From Gammaproteobacteria bacterium (lineage in GTDB: Bacteria > Pseudomonadota > Gammaproteobacteria > Competibacterales > Competibacteraceae), in contig PWUP01000207.1 in the NCBI GenBank assembly GCA_003562535.1, positions 1 through 7,978 of the forward strand: a DNA stretch of 7,978 bases, written 5' to 3'. Shown here piece after piece: positions 1-5,778 of the stretch. Made by a program: the position numbers and the translations under genes. How positions within the stretch are numbered: the stretch's first letter is position 1; every line of letters starts with the position of its first letter. The notes beneath the pieces were generated by a model. It did no database searches, was not told the origin of the DNA, and saw only the letters and a list, made by a program, of their open reading frames with translations.

Positions 1-9
1 CGCTACGCT

Positions 10-696
10 ATGAGTGAGACCATACTGGCCTGTCAGGGGCTGACCAAGATTTTTCATCAAGGTACCCAAGAACTCCGGGTGCTGGATGGCGTTGATTTCA
101 GCCTGCAACGCGGCGAGCGGGTAGCGATTATTGGCACCTCGGGAGCCGGTAAAAGTACTTTACTGCACTTACTCGGTGGATTGGATACACCCAGTGCGGG
201 TGAGATCACCATAACGGGTCAGTCACTTAACGGTATTAGCGATGCGCAACGCAGCCGCCTGCGCAATCGATCCTTGGGGTTTGTCTATCAATTTCATCAC
301 CTGCTGGCCGAGTTCACTGCACTCGATAATGTGGCCATGCCGCTGCTGATTCGCGGGCTGGCAACGCGCGAGGCCAGCCACCGCGCCCAAGCCGTGTTGG
401 AGCGCGTGGGTTTGGGAGAGCGTTTACACCATAGGCCAGGACAGTTGTCTGGTGGAGAGCGGCAACGAGCCGCGATTGCTAGGGCTTTGGTGACCGAACC
501 GAACTGTGTATTGGCTGACGAACCCACGGGTAATCTGGATCGCGGCAGTTCCGAGCAGGTGTTTGAGTTGATGTTGACCATGAACCAGGAGCAAGGCACT
601 GGACTGATCATGGTCACTCATGATCACAACCTCGCAGAGCGGATGGACGCGGTGTGGTTATTGCGTGATGGTCGCTTGGAACGTCACAGTTCTTGA
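10..696 (+). CDS. lolD: LolD, ATP-binding subunit of the lipoprotein-releasing ABC transporter
   Basis: LolD powers the LolCDE complex, which extracts outer-membrane lipoproteins from the inner membrane and hands them to the carrier LolA. The 228-residue length is usual for the family. Visible motifs are Walker A GTSGAGKST (42-50), Q-loop Gln94 in FVYQFHHLLAEFTALDNVAMP (the Lol-type Q-loop surroundings), ABC signature LSGGERQR (146-153), Walker B CVLADEPTG (166-174) with catalytic Glu171, D-loop NLD (175-177) and switch His204. All catalytic residues are intact. The ATG at 10 gives the usual LolD N-terminus (MSETILACQGLTKIF). A membrane subunit gene (lolC/lolE) is expected just upstream but lies outside the window; only nine bases precede the start. 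The 3' end overlaps a convergent DUF2062 gene by 13 bp. The nearest alternative would be a MacB/FtsE-type ATPase, but the Q-loop region and C-terminus fit LolD much better. Confidence 0.95.
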   Translation: MSETILACQGLTKIFHQGTQELRVLDGVDFSLQRGERVAIIGTSGAGKSTLLHLLGGLDTPSAGEITITGQSLNGISDAQRSRLRNRSLGFVYQFHHLLAEFTALDNVAMPLLIRGLATREASHRAQAVLERVGLGERLHHRPGQLSGGERQRAAIARALVTEPNCVLADEPTGNLDRGSSEQVFELMLTMNQEQGTGLIMVTHDHNLAERMDAVWLLRDGRLERHSS

Positions 697-1241
697 CTGC
701 GCGCCACCGCCTTAGCTCTGGCGTGCTTGCGTCGCCGCCGTTCCCGCAAGCTGGATACCAAATGCCAACGCCAGCACAAGCGGATTAAACCGTAGGTTAA
801 TCCCCCCAGTAGCGTGCCTAACACCAGTGAACCGAGCACTAAAGGGCCTCCAAATGTGCCCAGTTGTTTGACCAGCCAATAGCTGGCCTCATCGGCTTGC
901 AGCCAGTCATGGAGATTGAAGAGGTAATACAAACCATTACCAAACTTATAACCGGCAAAAAAAATGACGGGCATGGTCAGGGGATTGGTAATCCATACGG
1001 ATAACACCGCCAGTGGTAAATTCACTCGGAATACAAAACTCAGGAAGGCAGCGATTAACATCTGCATGGGTACTGGGATGAAGGCGACAAAAACGCCCAA
1101 GCCCAGCCCGCCGGCGACGGAACGCCGATTGAGGTGCCATAAATTGGGGTCGTGCAGCCGAGCGCCTAACGGTCTTAAGCTTTTGTAACCATGTAAAGTT
1201 TTGGAATCGGGTACATAGCGTTTGAGAAAGCGCCTAGGCAT
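684..1241 (-). CDS. DUF2062 family inner-membrane protein
   Basis: Function is unknown. The 185-residue protein carries the typical DUF2062 core: HDPNLWHLNRRSVAGG (30-45), followed by FVAFIPVPMQM (51-61) and the WITNPLTMPVIFFAGYKFG segment (83-101). Hydrophobic stretches at about 43-72, 76-100 and 128-155 suggest two to three membrane segments. The C-terminus is strongly basic (RERRRRKHARAKAVAR, 166-181) and probably faces the cytoplasm. ATG at 1241 fits the family N-terminus (MPRRFLKRYVPD), although no strong ribosome-binding site precedes it. Members of this family often sit beside lolCDE and comEC in gammaproteobacteria, and here the gene is convergent with lolD, the two stop codons lying inside each other's coding sequence. 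That association is known context; a role in the envelope is inference only. Confidence 0.88.
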   Translation of the reverse strand: MPRRFLKRYVPDSKTLHGYKSLRPLGARLHDPNLWHLNRRSVAGGLGLGVFVAFIPVPMQMLIAAFLSFVFRVNLPLAVLSVWITNPLTMPVIFFAGYKFGNGLYYLFNLHDWLQADEASYWLVKQLGTFGGPLVLGSLVLGTLLGGLTYGLIRLCWRWHLVSSLRERRRRKHARAKAVARSQEL

Positions 1242-1329
1242 GAATTCTGAACCATAACCAAGAGTCCCACGGACGTGTGAATAGCTTGGTTCAGTCTAAC
1301 AAAAACAGCAAGGGTTTTCGTGTTGGGTA

Positions 1330-1363
1330 GCCGGTCGCTGTGTCCTTAAAGGTTGTGACCGGC
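1330..1363 (-). terminator. Stem-loop downstream of the serine protease gene (possible terminator)
   Basis: GCCGGTCGC (1330-1338) pairs with GTGACCGGC (1355-1363) through nine positions including one G-T wobble. The loop can close further by CCTT/AAGG. It begins 31 bp past the protease stop codon. No T-run follows on the minus strand, so it is not a classic intrinsic terminator; it may be an RNA 3'-end structure or chance. Confidence 0.3.
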
Positions 1364-1393
1364 CTGACTTCACTGTCCACTTAGGGTGCGCGA

Positions 1394-2161
1394 TCAGGGG
1401 CGCAATCCGGCTTCATTGAGCAAATCATGCACATGTTTTACAGGAATCGCATAGCTGATACCACTGGGTCGATCTAAAGCCCGTTCCCGTCCCGCATGCA
1501 CAAACACCATATTCAGAACCCCAATCACGCTGCCCGTCCGAGGATGATAGAGTGGGCTGCCACTGTTGCCTGGATAGGCGGTTAAATCCAGTTGAAAAAT
1601 TGGAAAAGCATCGCGCATGCGTCGAATGGCTGCCGCATCCAGTTCACTGGCACGACTGGCCGGAATCGCCACCGGGCTGATGCTGGCAACAATCCCCACA
1701 TGGGTTGCGGGGAACAGACCGATCACCGCGCCAATCGGAAACCCAGTCACAGCAACCGCATGCCCCTCACGCACTCGATCTGAATGGCCTAAACTGACCG
1801 CTGGTAGCGGATCACCTTCGATGCGCAACAAGGCGAGATCATGACGCGCTGATGTGGCCACCCGTTCAGCACGGCGCATCGTTGAATCACCGTGGAGAAA
1901 CACCGCCAATTCCTCACGGCGTTCCCGATCTAAACTCGCCGGTAATACATGATCATTAGTGATGATGTGGCGACCATCGCTGACAGCAAAGCCGGTACCC
2001 AGTAAACGATTACGCGGCTGAGCGGTGGGGTTGAAGGTACCAACTCCCACCACAGAGGGTTTAATCCGCGCAATGGTATTGGCTAAGGTGTCATCGGCTA
2101 ACGCGGGCCATCCTAGCAGCGCCAAACACAACGCGACCACGAACGCTAATTTATCAGTCAC
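1394..2161 (-). CDS. Exported trypsin-like serine protease (S1/HtrA-type, no PDZ domain)
   Basis: This is a probable periplasmic endopeptidase of the chymotrypsin/HtrA fold. Residues 1-22 form a clear signal peptide (hydrophobic VVALCLALLGWPALA, likely cleavage after Ala22). The catalytic triad is complete: His71 in ITNDHV, Asp108 in ARHDLALLRI, and Ser200 in YPGNSGSPLY with the oxyanion GNSGS motif. The protein ends at residue 255, right after the protease fold (SYAIPVKHVHDLL), so the PDZ domains of DegP/DegS are absent. A charged insert at about 166-187 (SRASELDAAAIRRMRDAF) precedes the last strands. Translation starts at GTG 2161, preceded by AAGGGG nine bases upstream; an in-frame stop lies shortly further upstream, so no longer form is likely. 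It is 68 bp after the AspA/AstE-like gene on the same strand and could be co-transcribed. Its substrate is unknown. Confidence 0.88.
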   Translation of the reverse strand: MTDKLAFVVALCLALLGWPALADDTLANTIARIKPSVVGVGTFNPTAQPRNRLLGTGFAVSDGRHIITNDHVLPASLDRERREELAVFLHGDSTMRRAERVATSARHDLALLRIEGDPLPAVSLGHSDRVREGHAVAVTGFPIGAVIGLFPATHVGIVASISPVAIPASRASELDAAAIRRMRDAFPIFQLDLTAYPGNSGSPLYHPRTGSVIGVLNMVFVHAGRERALDRPSGISYAIPVKHVHDLLNEAGLRP

Positions 2162-2229
2162 AGCGGTATGCCCCTTGAAAACGTGTACTGGCCACAGATT
2201 AATCTATGATCTCAATTTTTGCGTAAACA

Positions 2230-3288
2230 TCAAGCACCGGTTTTGGACTCTGGCGAGTAAGGATCCGCCAGCTCATCCGCCTCGGCCAATTCTTCATGAT
2301 ACGTTTCCAATTGATTTTCTACGTCATCGTTTTTCACCACCTGAGCCAGATGAAACAAGGCTTCCCCCTCATTCACCAGTGGCAGGTTGGTGCGACCCAC
2401 AATAATCCCCGGCGAGCGAGCGAGCACTGGGGCATCCGAATCTCCAAAAGGATCACCAATCCAGGCCAGAGTGTCATCTTGAGCGACCCAGGATCCCAAA
2501 GGCTTGGCCGCACGCAAAATACCACTTTGCGGAGCGCGCATCCAACTGCTTTGGCGGGCAATAACCGACTGGATTGGCCGCCGCGCGCGCCGTGTGGGCA
2601 GCATGGCCAGCGCCCGCATCACACCAACGACACCCCGCACTCCAGCACGGATGGCGATTTCGTCAAAGCGCAAGGCTTCACCGGCCTCATAGACAATCAA
2701 CGGCACTTCCCGCTCATCGGCAACTTTACGTAATGAGCCTTCAATCAAGCGCTGGCCACTGTCAAGAATCACCGGTGCGGCAAACGCTTCCGCCATACGG
2801 CGCACAGCCGGTACCGCCAGATTTGCCCGAACTTGGGGCAGATTATCCCGATGAATGGCCGCAGTATGTAAATCAATCCCGTACTCTGCTTGGCTAAACA
2901 GTTCGGTGAGAAACAAATGCGCCAGTCGAGCCGCCAAAGACCCCCGCTCAGAGCCAGGAAATGAGCGGTTAAGGTCACGCCGATCAGGTAAATAACGTGA
3001 ATGGCTGAGAAACCCCAACGTATTGACTACCGGTACCGCGAGTAGGGTGCCATGCAGCCGATGAACCAGTGGCATGGCCAGCAAACGCCGGATAATTTCC
3101 ACACCATTGATCTCATCGCCATGCAGGGCCGCACTCACGAGCAATACCGGCCCTGGACGCCGCCCACGCACCACCCGCACCGGCATGTGCATGGGGGTAT
3201 GGGTGTAGAGTGCGGGCAGTGGCAGTTCTACGGTGGTTTCTCGGCCTAGCGGTATGGCTTTACCCCCAATGACTAAGGCGGCACTCAC
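2230..3288 (-). CDS. Succinylglutamate desuccinylase/aspartoacylase (AstE/AspA) family zinc hydrolase
   Basis: This 352-residue protein is a predicted Zn-dependent amide hydrolase of the AstE/AspA branch of the M14 carboxypeptidase-like fold. Visible active-site elements are HGDE (56-59, zinc ligands His56 and Glu59), PDRRDLNRSFPG (101-112, substrate-carboxylate binding arginines), DLHT (139-142, third ligand His141) and YEAG (200-203, likely catalytic Glu201). The region 250-320 looks like the beta-rich C-terminal domain of the family. Residues 320-349 form an acidic tail rich in Glu and Asp. The start is GTG at 3288, three bases after the rimK stop, with a weak purine-rich site in the preceding rimK end, implying translational coupling. 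No arginine-catabolism (ast) genes are adjacent, so true AstE function is unlikely. Pairing with RimK suggests action on a glutamylated substrate, but this is inference; the exact substrate cannot be read from the sequence. Confidence 0.88.
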   Translation of the reverse strand: MSAALVIGGKAIPLGRETTVELPLPALYTHTPMHMPVRVVRGRRPGPVLLVSAALHGDEINGVEIIRRLLAMPLVHRLHGTLLAVPVVNTLGFLSHSRYLPDRRDLNRSFPGSERGSLAARLAHLFLTELFSQAEYGIDLHTAAIHRDNLPQVRANLAVPAVRRMAEAFAAPVILDSGQRLIEGSLRKVADEREVPLIVYEAGEALRFDEIAIRAGVRGVVGVMRALAMLPTRRARRPIQSVIARQSSWMRAPQSGILRAAKPLGSWVAQDDTLAWIGDPFGDSDAPVLARSPGIIVGRTNLPLVNEGEALFHLAQVVKNDDVENQLETYHEELAEADELADPYSPESKTGA

Positions 3289-3291
3289 CGC

Positions 3292-4197
3292 CTAACCCTG
3301 TCCGCGGGTTCGTGTTCGCCCAGGCCGAGCATTTTTGTCTATAAAATCAATTATTTGCCCAGAAATATCCTTGCCGGTCGATTTTTCAATGCCTTCTAAG
3401 CCAGGCGAGGAATTCACTTCCATAACCACAGGGCCATGATTAGAACGCAAAATATCCACACCGGCGACATTCAATCCCAAAATCCGCGCTGAACGCACCG
3501 CAGTCGAGCGTTCTTCAGGGGTAATTCTCACCGCACGAGCACTGCCGCCCCGATGCAAATTAGAGCGGAATTCCCCCTCGGCGGCTTGGCGCATCATGGC
3601 GGCCACCACTCGCTCACCGATGACGAAGCACCGAATATCCGCACCTTTAGCCTCAGCAATGAATTCCTGCACCATTAAATTCGCCGCAAGCTTGCGAAAC
3701 GACTCAATCACACTGGCCGCCGCGTTTTGGGTCTCAGCCAGTACCACCCCCTTACCTTGGGTGCCTTCCAGTAATTTAATCACTAAGGGGGCACCACCGG
3801 CGATTTTAATCACATCACGGGTATCATCGGGGGAGTGGGCAAAGCCGGTGACTGGCAAACCAATGCCACGGCGAGCCAGTAATTGCAGTGAGCGCAATTT
3901 ATCCCGTGAGCGGCTAATTGCAACCGACTCATTGAGGGTAAATACGCCCATCATTTCAAACTGGCGCAGTACCGCCGTTCCATAGAAGGTAATTGAGGCG
4001 CCGATGCGGGGAATCACCGCATCAAAACCCTCCAATACCGACCCTTGATAATGCACCTCAGGTTTATGGGAAGTAATGTTCATGTAGCAGCGCAAGGGAT
4101 TAATCACCTTGGCCTCATGACCGTGTTGTTCGGCGGCTTCGACCAATCTTCGGGTTGAGTACAAACCAGGCCCACGGGAAAGAATAGCTATTTTCAT
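3292..4197 (-). CDS. rimK: RimK, ribosomal protein S6--L-glutamate ligase
   Basis: RimK is an ATP-grasp ligase that adds glutamate residues to the C-terminus of ribosomal protein S6 and can also make free poly-alpha-glutamate in E. coli. The 301-residue protein follows E. coli RimK closely over its whole length: N-terminus MKIAILSRGPGLYSTRRL, the FDAVIPRIGASITFYG block (58-73), RQFEMMGVFTLNESVAISRSRDKL (78-101), LPVTGFAHSPDDT (114-126), APLVIKLLEGTQGKGVVLAET (136-156, ATP-binding lysine and glycine loop), FRSNLHRGG (210-218) and VMEVNSSPGLEGIEK (258-272, Mg-binding Glu260 and Asn262). The ATG overlaps the upstream gene's TGA as ATGA. The short tail RPGRTRTRGQG is basic and differs from the E. 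coli tail. It is the middle gene of a three-gene operon with two putative hydrolases. Confidence 0.96.
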   Translation of the reverse strand: MKIAILSRGPGLYSTRRLVEAAEQHGHEAKVINPLRCYMNITSHKPEVHYQGSVLEGFDAVIPRIGASITFYGTAVLRQFEMMGVFTLNESVAISRSRDKLRSLQLLARRGIGLPVTGFAHSPDDTRDVIKIAGGAPLVIKLLEGTQGKGVVLAETQNAAASVIESFRKLAANLMVQEFIAEAKGADIRCFVIGERVVAAMMRQAAEGEFRSNLHRGGSARAVRITPEERSTAVRSARILGLNVAGVDILRSNHGPVVMEVNSSPGLEGIEKSTGKDISGQIIDFIDKNARPGRTRTRGQG

Positions 4198-4676
4198 AAT
4201 TTACGGTAATAATGGCGCAGCGAGCGACCGTAACGATAGGACTGTTGCGGGTCAATCACCAAGCCCTGCATGGCCGTTCGACCGAGCAACATACGGAATA
4301 GCATATTGTCGCGATTTGTCAGCGTTAGCTCAATAGGCCACTGGCGTTGCCCTAAACGCACCGGAGTACGGATCACATAACGGCGCTCCTGATGACCACC
4401 GGAATCTCTCACCACTCGTTGATCAATCACCGGTGCTTGGCAGACCCGTTCAATCTGCGGGCGTTTACGCAATGGATGCAGCACAAAGCGCACCTGCAAG
4501 CCGTCTTGTGTCTCTAGTGTTTCAAGATCAACCACATGCAGTGCGGAAGTCCGCGCCCCGGTGTCGAGCTTTGCCTTAACCGCAGGTACGTCCAAAGCCG
4601 GCAAAGCCAGCCACTCACGCCAACCGACTCGCTCATAATCATGAGCATCGCAAAACTCTAAGCTTTTATTTTTCAA
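4194..4676 (-). CDS. RimB-like protein: 'putative ATP-dependent zinc protease' family (PF05618), retropepsin-like
   Basis: This 160-residue protein belongs to the family usually labelled ATP-dependent zinc protease, often found next to rimK. The sequence shows no HExxH zinc motif and no P-loop. Instead it has the aspartic-protease-like LDTGARTSALH (37-47) and, near the end, MLLGRTAM (129-136). These correspond to the catalytic Asp-Thr-Gly and the hydrophobic-Gly-Arg signatures of single-domain retropepsins, which must dimerise. In Pseudomonas, RimB of the rimABK operon is described as a protease that counteracts RimK on ribosomal protein S6; equivalence here is inference. The only usable start is TTG at 4676, with AGGA about ten bases upstream and an in-frame TAA two codons before it; no in-frame ATG occurs near the N-terminus. 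It leads the operon and overlaps rimK by four bases. Confidence 0.85.
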   Translation of the reverse strand: MKNKSLEFCDAHDYERVGWREWLALPALDVPAVKAKLDTGARTSALHVVDLETLETQDGLQVRFVLHPLRKRPQIERVCQAPVIDQRVVRDSGGHQERRYVIRTPVRLGQRQWPIELTLTNRDNMLFRMLLGRTAMQGLVIDPQQSYRYGRSLRHYYRKL

Positions 4677-4716
4677 AAATTAAATTTCCTGTAATTGCTT
4701 TTTTGTACGGTTAGGC

Positions 4717-4743
4717 TCAAGTCTACAGCTTATCAGCCGCTGC
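4717..4743 (+). promoter_or_regulatory. Candidate sigma-28 (FliA) promoter for the YjfB-like gene
   Basis: TCAAGTCT (4717-4724), 11 bases, then GCCGCTGC (4736-4743). The flagellar consensus is TAAAGTTT, 11 bases, GCCGATAA: six of eight and five of eight positions match, including the invariant GCCG and exact spacing. TCAAG is the common Pseudomonas-type -35. The predicted start near 4750 leaves a leader of about 50 nt. The motility-related product downstream supports the call; it has not been tested. Confidence 0.5.
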
Positions 4744-4786
4744 CCCTAGTGAGGGTCGTATACTCCCTCTCAATTCACTAAAATCC

Positions 4787-4792
4787 AGGAGG
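4787..4792 (+). promoter_or_regulatory. Strong ribosome-binding site of the YjfB-like gene
   Basis: AGGAGG, a full match to the anti-Shine-Dalgarno core, stands nine bases before the ATG at 4802. It confirms that this short reading frame is translated, probably efficiently. Confidence 0.8.
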
Positions 4793-4801
4793 CCAACACT
4801 T

Positions 4802-5023
4802 ATGGATGCTAATGCCATCTCCAATCTTGCCACCCAAATGACGCAACAGAATACGTCACAATCGGTCGGCATGGCCGTACTCAAAAAGTCAATGGAGGCT
4901 GAGGCTCAAGCGGCAACCGCCCTGGTCGAGACCCTGCCGGACGCTAACCCCAACAGTGATGCGCAAACCAGTACCCAAGCGCTACCGTCTAATCTCGGCA
5001 ATACTATCAATACGACGGCCTAA
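4802..5023 (+). CDS. YjfB-family putative motility protein
   Basis: A small 73-residue protein resembling the YjfB_motility family (small proteins associated with flagellar regulons, molecular role unknown). Visible family features are the N-terminus MDANAISNLATQMTQQNTSQ (1-20), a predicted amphipathic helix with VAVLKKxM-like GMAVLKKSMEAEAQAATAL (23-41), and the characteristic C-terminus LPSNLGNTINTTA (61-73), close to the LGN-ID-x-x-A ending of the family. It is somewhat longer than typical members (about 60 residues) because of a Ser/Asn/Gln-rich linker at 46-60. There is no signal peptide or membrane segment. It has its own strong ribosome-binding site and a plausible sigma-28 promoter, and is divergent from the rimB-rimK operon. 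No other flagellar gene is in the window. Confidence 0.82.
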   Translation: MDANAISNLATQMTQQNTSQSVGMAVLKKSMEAEAQAATALVETLPDANPNSDAQTSTQALPSNLGNTINTTA

Positions 5024-5047
5024 AGTTCACGGATCTTTAAGCCAGCA

Positions 5048-5217
5048 GCGCCCTCGTAATCATTCAGTCCCCTCTCCCCCATTTACGGGGAGAGGGCTAG
5101 GGTGAGGGGGTAAATTTTAGATTCAAAGCCCCTCACCCCAACCCTCTCCCAAAGGGAGAGGGTGCTTAAGGCCGAGGGGGCTGAACGCTTACGCGCCCTC
5201 TCCCTTTGGGAGAGGGG
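5048..5217. repeat. Nested GC-rich inverted-repeat element (REP/MITE-like) with flanking 8-bp direct repeats
   Basis: Several matching arms are visible. The outer pair is 5055-5074 with 5174-5193 (17 of 20 paired). Hairpin A is CCCTCTCCCC (5070-5079) with GGGGAGAGGG (5087-5096). The central stem is GGGTGAGGGG (5100-5109) with CCCCTCACCC (5129-5138). Hairpin B is ACCCTCTCCC (5141-5150) with GGGAGAGGGT (5154-5163). A further hairpin C, CCCTCTCCC-TTT-GGGAGAGGG, covers 5196-5216. GCGCCCTC occurs directly at 5048-5055 and 5193-5200, bounding the outer arms. The CCCTCTCCC/CCCTCACCC motif resembles intergenic palindromic repeats dispersed in many proteobacterial genomes. It lies between convergent genes, so it may also limit read-through, but no T-run follows any stem on either strand. 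Confidence 0.8.
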
Positions 5218-5231
5218 CCTCGGTGTCGTGT

Positions 5232-5684
5232 CTAGCGTTGTCTGTGCCGCGCCAGCCAACGATCCAGTTGATTGGCAAAGGCTTGCCGATCGCGTTGATT
5301 GAACGCCGCAGGCCCGCCCGTATCAACACCGGTGCTGCGCAGTTGATCCATGAAATTACGCATCGTCAAACGCTGGCCAATATTGGCCTTGGTGTAGAAC
5401 TCACCGCGTGGATTCAGTGCATCGGCTTGTTGATCGATAGCCGCTGCGGCCAATGGAATATCGGCGGTAATCACCAAATCCCCTGGTTGAACCTGCGCCA
5501 CAATCCAGTTATCGGCAGCATCAAACCCTGGGGCCACTTGAATGCTCCGAATGGTAGGCCCCGGCGGCACGCGCACTGGCTGATTGGCAACCAGTGTCAG
5601 CGGCAGCCCAGTGCGGCGGGCAGCACGAAATAAAATGTCTTTAATAACATTGGGGCAAGCGTCGGCATCAACCCAGATGTGCAT
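5232..5684 (-). CDS. yaiI: YaiI/YqxD family protein (UPF0178, DUF188)
   Basis: A conserved 150-residue cytoplasmic protein of unknown biochemical role, with a PIN-like fold proposed for the family. It matches E. coli YaiI along its length: MHIWVDADACPNVIKDIL (1-18) with acidic residues Asp6 and Asp8, LVANQPVRVP (31-40), APGFDAADNWIV (51-62), GDLVITADIPLAAAAI (68-83), ALNPRGEFYT (89-98), RLTMRNFMDQLRSTGVDTGGPAAF (105-128) and the QRDRQAFANQLDRWL end. The acidic residues expected of a nuclease-like metal site (Asp6, Asp8, Asp58, Asp75) are present. ATG at 5684 has AGGA seven bases upstream. It is convergent with the YjfB-like gene and follows yqjG by 94 bp on the same strand, which may or may not mean co-transcription. 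Confidence 0.94.
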   Translation of the reverse strand: MHIWVDADACPNVIKDILFRAARRTGLPLTLVANQPVRVPPGPTIRSIQVAPGFDAADNWIVAQVQPGDLVITADIPLAAAAIDQQADALNPRGEFYTKANIGQRLTMRNFMDQLRSTGVDTGGPAAFNQRDRQAFANQLDRWLARHRQR

Positions 5685-5778
5685 CAGCTATTCCTAAGTA
5701 GACAACCCAGTGCAACCAATCGCCCTGCGGCTCATCAGTAACCGTCTGGTTAACCTCAATGGGCAAGTGACACGATAC

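Noticed and set aside
2196..2205. Perfect palindrome AGATTAATCT upstream of the protease gene
   Set aside because: Ten A/T-rich bases, expected by chance at this length; no promoter of quality overlaps it.
2296..2733. 145-codon plus-strand open frame
   Set aside because: It lies entirely antisense to the AspA/AstE-like gene, whose motifs are complete, and its product looks like no protein family.
5048..5217. CRISPR array or simple intrinsic terminators
   Set aside because: Repeats are inverted rather than regularly spaced direct repeats with unique spacers, and no stem is followed by a T-run.
5223..5633. 136-codon plus-strand open frame
   Set aside because: Antisense to yaiI, which matches its family from end to end; no ribosome-binding site or recognisable product.
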